Below are positions 17,163 to 26,277 of a DNA stretch of 64,000 bases, one piece after another. A program made the translations under genes and the position numbers. The notes below the pieces were generated by a model. That model ran no database searches and was not told the DNA's origin. It saw only the letters and a list, made by a program, of their open reading frames with translations. How positions within the stretch are numbered: the first letter of the stretch is position 1; every line of letters starts with the position of its first letter. The stretch comes from a virus. The stretch is from the IMG/VR virus record IMGVR_UViG_3300021962_008356, positions 1 through 64,000 of that record. One strand, 5' to 3'.

Positions 17163-18317
17163 ATGAAAGTATTCTGTGATTTTCACCACCGTGACTTGGT
17201 TAATTCCATGTATCACCTGTTTGAAAAACGAATGGGTGCTGAAGTGTATGTGCCTTGGGGTATGGATTATTATCACCAAGGCTACTGGCGAATCGTAGAC
17301 ACAAACATCGACGATGTTGCGCAGCAGTTTTTGTTGAATACCTTTATTGATGGGCCGATGCAAAAATCAACCATCAATGATGGCGTGGTATCAATAGAAA
17401 CCACCGACGGCAAGCTTCCATTCAAAGGAATGGATTTCAACACGTTCTGTAAAACAAAGTTTGACATCATCATAGCAACTGTGCCAGCGCACATTCCGTT
17501 GTATATGAAGTTGCAACAAGATCATCAACCTCAAGCCAAGTTTATTTTCCAAGCTGGCAACAATTGGGGTAATATTGACACCGACATTCCAAACTTTTTG
17601 AATAGCACAACTTATACGTTTGTTGCGGGATCAAATATTCACGGCAACACAATGTCTTCGTTGTTCAAAAAGTATCAAAAAAAGGAGTTGTACAAAGGAC
17701 TGCATAAGATATATCAAAACCGTCGCACTGGAAAAAAGTGCAACATGGTGTATTTTCATCCAGAATTTGATCTGAATATTTTCAAGAACAACAACGATAT
17801 CAAAAACATCAAGAGTATCAGCAATATTCGTCACACTTGCAATACTCTTGGTGGATTGTATGAATTGGAACGTAGATTACCAGATTGGAATATCAAAGCA
17901 TATGGTATTAACAATCGTGATGGTGAGCTACCTACTGATCAAGACATTGCCAGAGTTATGAACGAGTCTGGATTCATTTATCACGTCAAGCCTGTTGGTG
18001 ATGGTTATGGATACAATATTCATCAAACCTATGCTGTTGGGTCGATACTGATTACTGATAGCACACACATGTGTAGTGGTGGCAATCCAGAAGAATGGTT
18101 TACTTCGCAGTTGTTATTGGATACTGAGAACTACAATACCACTCCTACCTTTGTTGATTGGAGCAGATACAATTACGACAGTTTAGTGAACCGGCTCAAA
18201 TGGGCAGCAGACAACTATCCAACGCTGCAACAAAACGCAATGAATAAATTTAAGGAAGTCGTTGATTTTGATGAAGAGTTTCAAAAGATCCGAGTATTTA
18301 TTGAAAGACTAATATGA
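17163..18317 (+). CDS. Glycosyltransferase-like protein, tandem copy 1
   Basis: A 384-residue predicted GT-B-type protein and a close relative of the next gene. Shared blocks: a start with V-x-D/F-x-HH and a membrane-side helix, PWGMDYYHQG against PCGWDWYYDG, FQAGNNWG against FQIGNNIP, VYFHPEFD against FYHQEFD, GINNRDGELP against GAGNRDGMIP, then VGDGYGYNIHQTYAVG and ITDSTHM. The YGYNIHQ and TDSTHM segments fill the place of the donor-binding loop. The copies are end to end and overlap by 4 bases, the result of a tandem duplication that has since diverged. The substrate is unknown. Confidence 0.75.
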   Translation: MKVFCDFHHRDLVNSMYHLFEKRMGAEVYVPWGMDYYHQGYWRIVDTNIDDVAQQFLLNTFIDGPMQKSTINDGVVSIETTDGKLPFKGMDFNTFCKTKFDIIIATVPAHIPLYMKLQQDHQPQAKFIFQAGNNWGNIDTDIPNFLNSTTYTFVAGSNIHGNTMSSLFKKYQKKELYKGLHKIYQNRRTGKKCNMVYFHPEFDLNIFKNNNDIKNIKSISNIRHTCNTLGGLYELERRLPDWNIKAYGINNRDGELPTDQDIARVMNESGFIYHVKPVGDGYGYNIHQTYAVGSILITDSTHMCSGGNPEEWFTSQLLLDTENYNTTPTFVDWSRYNYDSLVNRLKWAADNYPTLQQNAMNKFKEVVDFDEEFQKIRVFIERLI

Positions 18318-19309
18318 ACATTCTTGTTGATTATCACCACATATCCTTACTTAGATCCATTTATATACTATTTCGAGAACGCTTTCAATACAACTTGGAA
18401 ATACCATGTGGTTGGGATTGGTATTATGACGGATCACTGTATAGTTCATATGCTCCTGAAGTTGGTGCGTACACTATCGCACCAGAATTCAACAATGCTT
18501 ATTTCAAGCAATATCTGCCTGATCTAAAACCAGGCACGTTTGAAAAGTTCAAAAGCAATCACTATGACGTAGTTGTTTGTACTTTGCTGGAAAACTACGA
18601 ATCTTGGAAAACACTGATTCGACATTACAACCTCAAAGCCAAGGTTGTATTTCAAATTGGTAACAATATTCCACTGTGGGCACAACCATCAAAGTTTGAA
18701 AACATACTTTCTAGCTCATGGCCATGCTATGTTCAATATCCTTGCAAAAACAAAGTATTTTATCATCAAGAATTTGATACAAAATTGTTCACACAAAAGT
18801 TGGACTGTAATCGTAAGAGCATAGGCAATTTGCAACACTTCATGCAAATGCCAGATTTGTTTTATGGTTTGGAAAAGAACATGCCAGACTATACATTCTA
18901 TGCACACGGAGCAGGCAACCGAGATGGTATGATTCCAAACGGTGAGCAAGAAATGAGTGAGCATGTCAAAAATCTTGGCTTTTTGTTTCACTGCAAGGTT
19001 GTAGATGAAGGATATGGTCACAACGTACACAATGCATTTGCTTGCGGCAAACCAGTTATTACAGACAGCAGTCACATGGGTGTGGATTGGAATGGTTGGA
19101 TTGGTAACACAGCATCGTTGATGTTTGAAGATGGTAAAACCATCATTGATGTCAACGGCAAAACCATCGCAGAGGTTGAAGCAGAAATCCGCCGCATGGT
19201 CGAAAACTACGAAGAAGTTAGCAACTATATCATCAAGAAGTTTCAGACTGTTTGCAACTTTGATGAGGAGTTTTACGCAATTAAATCATTTATGTCAAAT
19301 CTTGTATGA
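18314..19309 (+). CDS. Glycosyltransferase-like protein, tandem copy 2
   Basis: A 331-residue paralogue of the 17163 protein with the same order of motifs: a YHH start, PCGWDWYYDG, FQIGNNIP, FYHQEFD, GAGNRDGMIP, DEGYGHNVHNAFACGKPVI, TDSSHM, then a C-terminal FDEEFYAIKSFM. The GYGHNVHNAFACGKPVI stretch has the helix-G-P-V-I pattern of GT-B donor sites. It is about 50 residues shorter than copy 1, mainly in the middle region. It overlaps its neighbours by 4 bases on both sides, indicating coupled translation. Confidence 0.75.
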   Translation: MNILVDYHHISLLRSIYILFRERFQYNLEIPCGWDWYYDGSLYSSYAPEVGAYTIAPEFNNAYFKQYLPDLKPGTFEKFKSNHYDVVVCTLLENYESWKTLIRHYNLKAKVVFQIGNNIPLWAQPSKFENILSSSWPCYVQYPCKNKVFYHQEFDTKLFTQKLDCNRKSIGNLQHFMQMPDLFYGLEKNMPDYTFYAHGAGNRDGMIPNGEQEMSEHVKNLGFLFHCKVVDEGYGHNVHNAFACGKPVITDSSHMGVDWNGWIGNTASLMFEDGKTIIDVNGKTIAEVEAEIRRMVENYEEVSNYIIKKFQTVCNFDEEFYAIKSFMSNLV

Positions 19310-20445
19310 GCAACAGAGAAATCTCCCTAATTCTACCCGCTACTGGCGATCCACTGATTCTTCACTACTGGTTGGAGAATCTAAAGACATATCGCCATTT
19401 GGTCAGCAATGTGTTTATCTCTATCGACACCATGGGCAAACTCGACCCTATGGAGTATTTGTTTATTGAGAATCACATCCGTCGTCAAGTTTCAAGACAT
19501 CCTGGTATCCGAGAAAACATCAATTTTTTGTTGCATCAGCATGGTCACAACATCAACAATCTACTAGAAAAGTTTGGCCCAGATCTGAAAGAAAACATTT
19601 TGTTGATGGAAGAAGATGATTACATTCTCAATCCAGATCAACTCAAGAAAGCTATTGATACCCATTTCAACGACAACTATGACGTAACTGGTTATAGCCG
19701 TGGAAGTTGCTCTGAGTTTATTACTCAAAAAACAGCAGAGCTTGTAAACAATCGCAGCGATTTGTATGTGCATCGACCAAACCGAGAACTAAACGGTGAG
19801 TTCAATTTTTGGCCTACATTGCTATTGCTGCGCAAAGAGTTGTTGATGAAGTCGTCCAGAAATTTTTGTGCTAGACACTGGTACAAAGGTGAGACCATCA
19901 AGTTCTGGGATAAAGAATACACATTGACAGAAGAATGTGCTGGCGACACTTTGGTATCATACTCGCTTGAGCTATACAATAATCCATCGGTTAAAAGAAT
20001 GCATATGCTTGGTGATGTGTATCACAGCCGATTGGAGGATTCGTTTGCCATTCCGCCAATACTGTCAACATCCATCAACTTTCATGTGGGCTCAATGTCC
20101 ACAGTTCTCGCCAATAGGTTTTGGAAGCCATATACATCATTGGATCATCATGGGTATATCCAATTTTTGCGAGACATAAAAAAAGGTCCAGACCAAGCTT
20201 CGTATCATCATACGTTGATTGAATACTATCGTAGACTGTGTTTGTTGCAGCAAATGTTGTATGCGTTGAAGAATCCAAAGAATTTTGAGTTCTTTATCAA
20301 CTACGAAAAAAACATTTTTGACACATTGGAGCTTATTGAATCGGATCATGATCTGGACAGCATATTTCCAACGTTTGGCATACAATGTATTGCAAATGGA
20401 TTTGATGTGTCGGTATATTCTCAATTGTTCAAAAAAATGATATGA
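19306..20445 (+). CDS. GT-A fold glycosyltransferase-like protein
   Basis: A 379-residue protein whose N-terminus resembles GT-A enzymes: ISLILPATGDPLILHYWLEN, an FISIDTMG strand, and the acidic metal-binding candidate LLMEEDDYILNPDQL near residue 105. Middle segments (NFWPTLLLLRKELL, LTEECAGDTLVSYSLEL) suggest an acceptor-side alpha/beta domain, and the C-terminal 100 residues are helical. The EEDDY motif probably takes the DXD role of binding the nucleotide-sugar phosphate through Mn or Mg. It overlaps both neighbours by 4 bases. Specificity is unknown. Confidence 0.7.
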   Translation: MSNREISLILPATGDPLILHYWLENLKTYRHLVSNVFISIDTMGKLDPMEYLFIENHIRRQVSRHPGIRENINFLLHQHGHNINNLLEKFGPDLKENILLMEEDDYILNPDQLKKAIDTHFNDNYDVTGYSRGSCSEFITQKTAELVNNRSDLYVHRPNRELNGEFNFWPTLLLLRKELLMKSSRNFCARHWYKGETIKFWDKEYTLTEECAGDTLVSYSLELYNNPSVKRMHMLGDVYHSRLEDSFAIPPILSTSINFHVGSMSTVLANRFWKPYTSLDHHGYIQFLRDIKKGPDQASYHHTLIEYYRRLCLLQQMLYALKNPKNFEFFINYEKNIFDTLELIESDHDLDSIFPTFGIQCIANGFDVSVYSQLFKKMI

Positions 20446-21335
20446 ACAAGGTTGATATAATAATCATAGCGTTTGCTGAGTTTGACAGTCCTATTACAAG
20501 GGATTTCATTCATCGTTATTATGACAAGTTCAACAAAATCAGCTATGTTGTCAACGTCAATCACAATGGTTTGAATGACTCGGAAAAGAAATATGTTGAG
20601 TTCATTTCAAACGACTTGAAAAACAAAGCTGACGTGGTACTTCATCAACTTGATGGTAGTATACCTCATGATTGGCGCAGCGAGCCATTGGTCAAACTAA
20701 TCAATAAATCAACAGCAGATTATGTATACAGCATCGAACCAGATTTTGTTGGTGATTGGGACAAGATCGTGGATGTAATGCTCAACGGTACACACAGTTT
20801 GTTTACAAATTACACAGCACATCAAAACGGTGCAGTTAGATTGTGGCCTAGTTTTTGGGGGTGTAAAATTGACTTGCTAAAAAAGGTTGACATGAACTTT
20901 TCATCCATGCCTGATGACCGAGTTCTAAACTTGTATGGAGTGTCATACAACAAGATGTTGACATACGAGCCATCATTTGTGTTGTCAAGAGACAATGACT
21001 TTTCAGAACCAAGCAACATACTCAACAACAAAAAGTTGTGTGTGCGAACAGTGAATGTTCCATCTTATGATCATTTTGATTATGTGTCAACTCAGATCGT
21101 TGACATGGTTGGTGACGATGGAAAAGAAGTTTTGTTGCTTAACCGAATGTCGGACATTTGGTGGGAACACATTACTGGTATTACGTTTGATTTCATTTCA
21201 ATACATAAAGAAGGCAAAACAACAAGATCTTCCAAGGTTTACAAGAAATTTTATGACCTATGTATGAAATGCAACGTCAACTTTTTTGATGGTTGGTTAA
21301 AAGTTTCAAACATGATACTTGATCAAAACAACTAG
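20442..21335 (+). CDS. Probable GT-A-like glycosyltransferase
   Basis: A 297-residue protein with an N-terminal GT2-style strand-loop (VDIIIIAFAEFDSPITRDFI), a VDYVYSIEPDF-like segment (DYVYSIEPDFVGDWD, near 100) in the DXD position, and a VRLWPSFWGCKIDLL segment similar to the NFWPTLLLLRKELL of the preceding gene. It may therefore be a distant paralogue of that gene. No signal peptide or membrane segment is seen. It overlaps the upstream gene by 4 bases and is followed by a 16-base gap. Assignment to the GT-A fold is inferred from pattern and context. Confidence 0.6.
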   Translation: MNKVDIIIIAFAEFDSPITRDFIHRYYDKFNKISYVVNVNHNGLNDSEKKYVEFISNDLKNKADVVLHQLDGSIPHDWRSEPLVKLINKSTADYVYSIEPDFVGDWDKIVDVMLNGTHSLFTNYTAHQNGAVRLWPSFWGCKIDLLKKVDMNFSSMPDDRVLNLYGVSYNKMLTYEPSFVLSRDNDFSEPSNILNNKKLCVRTVNVPSYDHFDYVSTQIVDMVGDDGKEVLLLNRMSDIWWEHITGITFDFISIHKEGKTTRSSKVYKKFYDLCMKCNVNFFDGWLKVSNMILDQNN

Positions 21336-21351
21336 TTTTTATTTTTACAAT

Positions 21352-22476
21352 ATGGATACTATCGACAGAAGCAACAGAGCAATTGGATTGGTGTCAATTG
21401 GAAATCCAATCACATTCATCGCATCATTTGAGCAATTCAAAGCAAACATAGATGCGCCACAATACAAGATTTATGTGTATCTTAATGTGCCCAGAGAACA
21501 CACAAGCCCAGAACGTTTCGAGGCAGTGACGCAGAATGCATATAAAATTGCACAAGACTACAAGCAATACTTCAAAGATGTTGTAATCATTGAAAACACA
21601 ACAAACATGTGGGTAACCCACGGCCAGGCTATTGACATATTGTTTCATGTGATCGACGAAGAATACATGGCAATTTTTGAAGAAGATGCCTATATGTTTA
21701 GCCGAGAATTGTTTGATGCGAATCTACAAGAATTGCAAACAAAAGATTTGGTTTGTGTTGTGGCTCCACAAAATCCAAACAACTTTCAAAACTTGTTTAG
21801 CAAGCTGAGTATTTTCCCAGAAGCAGTCAACATGCCTGGTAAAGAAAGCGTGTTTTTTATTCGCAAATCCATAGCCAAAAAGTACAATTGGTTGGGTTTT
21901 GATTATGTGAAGTGGACTCCAGAAACCATATTCACCAGACCCGAGGGAACAAAACTAGCATTCAAGGAAGAGATATACTTTGACACGTTTGAGTTTTTCA
22001 GTTTCAATTGTTGGATGAACACCAACATCAAGACTGCAACCTACATCGAAGAAAACTTTGATTATTGGATATTGGAAGGTCGTCAAGACACAGACGCATT
22101 CTACCGAAATCTTTCGGGTGGCAAAAATTACATTCACTATTTCAATGGTGCGTTGTTTCAATACTTGGAACATCTGCATCCCAAAAACAAAGCGTATTAT
22201 AGAAACATGGTGTTGACTGCTGGACATTTTGGTGCATTCTTGTATCATTTGTCAACCTATACAATCAATCTTGGAATTTTGAATGCAGTAAAAAGCAAAT
22301 ACATTCAATTGTTGGGTAAAGAGGAATATCTAGCACATAAGAATGCGTTGAAAAACTCGTTGAGATTGTTGTTTGCATACTTTGGTATCTATAAAATCAA
22401 AACTCAATTCAAATTTTTCAAGTACATCAAGTTTACCCACAAGTTTGCGAAAAAACATCATGGTATAGAGATATAA
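21352..22476 (+). CDS. GT-A-like glycosyltransferase, copy A (paralogue of 23639)
   Basis: A 374-residue protein starting MDTIDRSNRAIGLVSIGNP. The acidic motif MAIFEEDAYMF near 105 is in the place of a DXD sequence. A PGKESVFFIRK strand follows, and the protein ends FFKYIKFTHKFAKKHHG, a basic tail that may touch the membrane. Nearly every block recurs in the product of 23639-24760 (AIGFTSIGNP, IAIFEEDAYIF, PGKESFFFLRK, FLKFTHKFVQNQHG). The two copies bracket a methyltransferase and a small protein. ATG at 21352 avoids overlap with the previous gene and matches the paralogue. Confidence 0.7.
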   Translation: MDTIDRSNRAIGLVSIGNPITFIASFEQFKANIDAPQYKIYVYLNVPREHTSPERFEAVTQNAYKIAQDYKQYFKDVVIIENTTNMWVTHGQAIDILFHVIDEEYMAIFEEDAYMFSRELFDANLQELQTKDLVCVVAPQNPNNFQNLFSKLSIFPEAVNMPGKESVFFIRKSIAKKYNWLGFDYVKWTPETIFTRPEGTKLAFKEEIYFDTFEFFSFNCWMNTNIKTATYIEENFDYWILEGRQDTDAFYRNLSGGKNYIHYFNGALFQYLEHLHPKNKAYYRNMVLTAGHFGAFLYHLSTYTINLGILNAVKSKYIQLLGKEEYLAHKNALKNSLRLLFAYFGIYKIKTQFKFFKYIKFTHKFAKKHHGIEI

Positions 22477-22504
22477 AAAAATATGTATACACATGTTCGC
22501 TAAT

Positions 22505-23185
22505 ATGAATACTATCGACGCCCAAAAAGTTCTAGATCTGATTTATGATTACAAAGAGTTTGCGCAAAGTGCTGCACAATTTTTTGGAGCATCGTTTCTG
22601 ATCTTTATTGCAGGTCTAAGATCTTCTTACAAAAAACACAATTATTGGGTCAAGTTTTACAACTGGGTCCGCAACAAAAAACCAGATCTGATTGTGGAAA
22701 TGGGTATATTGGAGGGTTATTCATTGTTTAGTTTTGCCAAGGGATGTGCTGACAACAAAAAAGGCAAGATCATCGCAATCGATTTGTTTGATGACTATCC
22801 TTATAACAAAGCAAACTATGCAGATATCAAATCCAAATTGGAAAAATTTGGCATGGACAAACATGTGTATCTACACAAAGGAGATGCGTTGAATTTGGAC
22901 CTTGAGTTTGAAGACAACAGCATCGACATACTACACATAGACATCAGCAACACTGGCGACAAAATTGAGTATCTGCTGAAAAAATATCATCCAAAATTGA
23001 AGAACGAAGGCGTGATCTTTTTTGAGGGTGGTAGCAAAAGCCGAGACAACATACCTTGGATGATCAATCATAATTGCGCACCTATTGCTCCGATCATTGA
23101 AAAGCCAGAGTTGCAACAATTATACAGCTTTTTTGTTATTGAAAATTATCCATCACTGACAGTGTGTTATAAAAAATATGAATAG
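22505..23185 (+). CDS. Class I SAM-dependent methyltransferase
   Basis: A 226-residue predicted methyltransferase. The SAM-binding core is LIVEMGILEGYSLFSFAKG, with the second motif IIAIDLFDDYPYN, then LHIDISNTGDKIEYLL and FFEGGSK. Before the core there is an N-terminal helix that may be membrane-facing (FGASFLIFIAGLR). The pattern resembles sugar or small-molecule methyltransferases near the TylF/cephalosporin-hydroxylase group rather than nucleic acid enzymes. An in-frame ATG at 22493 adds four residues. ATG at 22505 is preferred because the bases around it (AATATGAATACTATCGAC) almost repeat the start of the 21352 gene. Confidence 0.75.
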   Translation: MNTIDAQKVLDLIYDYKEFAQSAAQFFGASFLIFIAGLRSSYKKHNYWVKFYNWVRNKKPDLIVEMGILEGYSLFSFAKGCADNKKGKIIAIDLFDDYPYNKANYADIKSKLEKFGMDKHVYLHKGDALNLDLEFEDNSIDILHIDISNTGDKIEYLLKKYHPKLKNEGVIFFEGGSKSRDNIPWMINHNCAPIAPIIEKPELQQLYSFFVIENYPSLTVCYKKYE

Positions 23186-23642
23186 TGCCAAATTTTACTA
23201 CGAAGTTTACAAGAAATTCATTGTTGTTCCCCAGATCACAAGTTACAAATTTCTGGAAATAAACACCAATCAAACACTGTCTTCGGATATGTGGAAGCAG
23301 TTGTTCAACAACATAACAGTTCAACATGTTGATAGTCTGCAACCATGTGAATTTGACGTGTGTTATATCAATCTCGACAATTACGACAACATTGTTCCGT
23401 TGCTGAAGTCTTTGAACTTGACAAAAAATGATAGAGGTATTCACCACTTTGTATTGAGCAGTAAAGCAAAATTTTGGGCACACAGTTCATCTGTTTTCAA
23501 TGAAGAGTCTCTGCAAACTGAGAATCGTAGGTTTTATTCTTCTACTGACGTAGGCATAACGCCTTATAAACTCAAATCTCCAGATGGCACCGTGCTGGGC
23601 GAATATCCCGATCCAGAAGGCTTGGTCTTGGAATACCGATGA
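23178..23642 (+). CDS. Hypothetical protein in the glycosylation block
   Basis: A 154-residue protein with no recognised domain. It overlaps the methyltransferase by 8 bases and the following glycosyltransferase by 4, so it is expressed with them. It has a YKFLEINTNQT strand, a FDVCYINLDNYDNIVPLL segment suggestive of a small alpha/beta fold, and an IHHFVLSSKAKFW strand. The pattern hints at a degenerate methyltransferase-like Rossmann unit, but no glycine-rich SAM loop is present. The function is unknown; its place between paralogous glycosyltransferases suggests an accessory role. Confidence 0.6.
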   Translation: MNSAKFYYEVYKKFIVVPQITSYKFLEINTNQTLSSDMWKQLFNNITVQHVDSLQPCEFDVCYINLDNYDNIVPLLKSLNLTKNDRGIHHFVLSSKAKFWAHSSSVFNEESLQTENRRFYSSTDVGITPYKLKSPDGTVLGEYPDPEGLVLEYR

Positions 23643-24760
23643 ATGAATTGTCAGCAATCAATTCAAAAGCAATTGGATTTACTTCTATAGGTAATCCAAT
23701 TAATCTCATTTTACAACTTGATCGACTTAGCAAAATTGCGGGGGGTTATACCTTATATGTATGTTTGAATATTGGACAACATATATGTGGTACCGATAGG
23801 TATAAAATCCTTGTGGATAATTGTTATAAAATTATCAAGAGCTACGAAGCCAAGTTCAAAAAAATCAAAATCCTTGATTTGACATTAGGACAGTTTCTCA
23901 CACATGGTGCGTGTATTGACCAAATTTTGCATTGCTTTGAGGAAGACGCTATTGCTATTTTTGAGGAAGATGCGTACATATTTGATTCAAACTTTTTTGA
24001 CGAAAAATTCAAACAACTAAATACTCATCATATTGTGATGGGAATGAATCGTGGAGAGCCAAACAACAAGCAATTTTTTGCAATGATTTCTTCGTTGGCG
24101 ACAAAAGAGATTCGTCCAGGCAAAGAAAGTTTCTTTTTTCTACGTAAAGATTTGCTTCACGAATTTAATTGGGCGTCGTTTGATTATCTTACTCTAGAAA
24201 AAGGTATGCAACTGAGGCTTCCATACACAGACTTGTGTGCCACAATAGAAGACTGGGTTGGTTTCGATACATCCGAATTTCTGTCAGTATGTTGCACGTT
24301 TCATCCAAAAATAAAAATGTCGTTTTACACAGAGGAGACATATGCGTATTGGCCTTATTTTGGAGAAAACAAGTTTGATGAGTTTTATACGCACTATTCG
24401 TCAGCAATGCCATATTGTCATTATTTTAATAGTATCGTGTATTACAATTTGAATTATCATAATGAGTCTAATCACACAGACATGAAAGAAATGTCTCTAA
24501 AAATACCGAACCCAGATATTTTTTTGTCACACATGTCCACACACATTTTACAGCTTGCCATGCTAAGAGTATGCAAGCAGAAATACGTTGCGGTGATCGG
24601 AATTGATGAATACAATTATCACAAAAAATCACTAAAACATGTGTTGGGGTATCTATTTAATTACTTTGGACTATGGTATGTACGCCATCGTATGAAAATG
24701 TACACGTTCTTAAAATTTACACACAAGTTTGTTCAAAACCAACATGGACCAGTTTTATAA
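23639..24760 (+). CDS. GT-A-like glycosyltransferase, copy B (paralogue of 21352)
   Basis: A 373-residue paralogue of the 21352 protein. Shared features: an AIGFTSIGNPINLI start, TLYVCLNIGQH, the acidic pair IAIFEEDAYIFD near 110, GKESFFFLRKDLL, HYFNSIVYYNL, LSHMSTHILQLAMLRV and the basic C-terminus FLKFTHKFVQNQHG. The order and spacing are the same as in copy A, so the two arose by duplication and likely add related sugars. It overlaps the upstream gene by 4 bases. Donor and acceptor are not known. Confidence 0.7.
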   Translation: MNELSAINSKAIGFTSIGNPINLILQLDRLSKIAGGYTLYVCLNIGQHICGTDRYKILVDNCYKIIKSYEAKFKKIKILDLTLGQFLTHGACIDQILHCFEEDAIAIFEEDAYIFDSNFFDEKFKQLNTHHIVMGMNRGEPNNKQFFAMISSLATKEIRPGKESFFFLRKDLLHEFNWASFDYLTLEKGMQLRLPYTDLCATIEDWVGFDTSEFLSVCCTFHPKIKMSFYTEETYAYWPYFGENKFDEFYTHYSSAMPYCHYFNSIVYYNLNYHNESNHTDMKEMSLKIPNPDIFLSHMSTHILQLAMLRVCKQKYVAVIGIDEYNYHKKSLKHVLGYLFNYFGLWYVRHRMKMYTFLKFTHKFVQNQHGPVL

Positions 24761-24764
24761 CAAT

Positions 24765-25658
24765 ATGAATCCTATCTTCCAATTCAAAGAGTTTCGAGTT
24801 GAAATGTTGAAGCAGTTCGACGGCACAACCAACTATTTCAACTGCGCACACCTAAACGGCAAAACAATTTATCGTCGTGAAACCAAGGTCAAAGAAGAAT
24901 TTTTTGTCAATGATATTGTGGATCAAGACAACGTTGTGTTGCTGCAAAATTATGCAGACGACGAGTTTCATTACAACTATGAAGATGCAAGATGGATCGA
25001 CGACAAAACAATCAGTGTGTGCGTCAGTAAATGGGATGTGAACGATCTTGCAAAGCTGTGTGGCGTGTCGTTCAAGAAGTATGATTTGGAAACCAAAAAG
25101 ATTTATCACTTTTTGACGCAGCGCAGTCACTTTGAAAAGCATTGGCAGTTCCACAACAACCACATCATTTATCACATCAATCCATACACCATTTTTGATA
25201 GTAACGAACAAGAAGTATTCAGCAAAAAGATCAATTGGAAGCCTTGGATTGATAAGTTTGGTAGTCCAGGCCTAAGCAGTAACGTATTTGATGTGTACGG
25301 AGAAAAGTTTTTGTTGTATCACAGCTATGTTTATCAAGGTCCAACCAACATGAAATACTTTGTTGGACTGTTGAAGTTGAACAACGATATCACACCAATA
25401 GGATACTGTATCAACCCGTTTGTTGTTGCAGACCGTGAATACAGCAGCAATTATGTGTTGAACAGTTTGTGGAACTGGCGCAATACGCCACATCGCAAAG
25501 CTATCAAATATGAAGTGCTGTTTCCTATGAGCGTGTCTGTTGATGATACATCTATTCATATTTATGGTGGATTAAACGATTGTAGCAGTGTAAAGATGAG
25601 TGTTGACAAGATCGAGTTTGTCAACCGAGTTCGCCATCAACCGTTTATCATTCATTGA
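24765..25658 (+). CDS. GH130-like beta-propeller protein (mannoside phosphorylase/hydrolase family)
   Basis: A 297-residue protein resembling the five-bladed propeller of family GH130. It has NYEDARWIDDKT (near 80), a basic-aromatic pair EKHWQF followed by HIIYHINPYTIFD, a LLYHSYVYQG strand, and YEVLFPMSVSVDD with a late HIYGGLNDCSS in the place of the family YGaaD motif. GH130 enzymes phosphorolyse or hydrolyse beta-mannosides. Catalytic competence cannot be judged by eye. It could trim the glycan or salvage sugar phosphate. ATG at 24765 lies 4 bases after the previous stop. Confidence 0.5.
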   Translation: MNPIFQFKEFRVEMLKQFDGTTNYFNCAHLNGKTIYRRETKVKEEFFVNDIVDQDNVVLLQNYADDEFHYNYEDARWIDDKTISVCVSKWDVNDLAKLCGVSFKKYDLETKKIYHFLTQRSHFEKHWQFHNNHIIYHINPYTIFDSNEQEVFSKKINWKPWIDKFGSPGLSSNVFDVYGEKFLLYHSYVYQGPTNMKYFVGLLKLNNDITPIGYCINPFVVADREYSSNYVLNSLWNWRNTPHRKAIKYEVLFPMSVSVDDTSIHIYGGLNDCSSVKMSVDKIEFVNRVRHQPFIIH

Positions 25659-25659
25659 A

Positions 25660-26277
25660 ATGGATGTAGTGGTAACAAGGTTCAACGAAAACGTGGATTG
25701 GACAAACAATCTTCCTTATACATTCTTTATTTATAACAAAGGGCTACCACATCTAAAACAAAATGTCATACAGACGTTGAACTATGGTAGAGAGGCAGAC
25801 TCTATGCTGCTTCATATCATACAAAGATACAATTGTTTAAGCGAAACAACGGCGTTTCTACAAGCAGACCCATTTGATCATTGTTGGAATGTACTACAAC
25901 TTTTGGAAAAACATCAACACAGTAAAGAAGTTGTGTGGTTGGGTTCGAATTGGGGACAAATCACAAAAAGATTTGATGGAGGACCAGGCAACGCCAATCC
26001 GTTTCCAATCTTGGAAATGTGTCAAAAGCTATTTGGCGATTGCAGTTTAGATACAAATACACAGTTTACGTTCAGTGCTGGAGCGCAGTATATTGTTCCA
26101 AAAAGCTACATACACAACAAAAGCTTGGAGTGGTGGCAACACGCATATTATGTGTTTCGTCAATTTTTTTGTTTATCTCATTACGGACAAAAAAACAGCT
26201 CTCCTTGGATATTTGAACGAATTTGGCCGTTGATTTGGAATTATTCTACCAATCAAACTAGCTATGTATTAGTATGA
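25660..26277 (+). CDS. DUF3431-like protein
   Basis: A 205-residue protein matching the DUF3431 pattern: VVVTRFNENVDWTNNLPY at the N-terminus, FIYNKGLP, LNYGREADSMLLHII, RYNCLSETTAFLQADPFDHC near 70-90, and a later FSAGAQYIVPKSYI. This family is found beside glycosyltransferases and is thought to have a GT-A-like fold, but no activity is established. It starts 1 base after the GH130-like gene and overlaps the next gene by 4 bases. The longer in-frame start at 25600 would overlap the upstream gene by about 60 bases and is rejected. Confidence 0.7.
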   Translation: MDVVVTRFNENVDWTNNLPYTFFIYNKGLPHLKQNVIQTLNYGREADSMLLHIIQRYNCLSETTAFLQADPFDHCWNVLQLLEKHQHSKEVVWLGSNWGQITKRFDGGPGNANPFPILEMCQKLFGDCSLDTNTQFTFSAGAQYIVPKSYIHNKSLEWWQHAYYVFRQFFCLSHYGQKNSSPWIFERIWPLIWNYSTNQTSYVLV

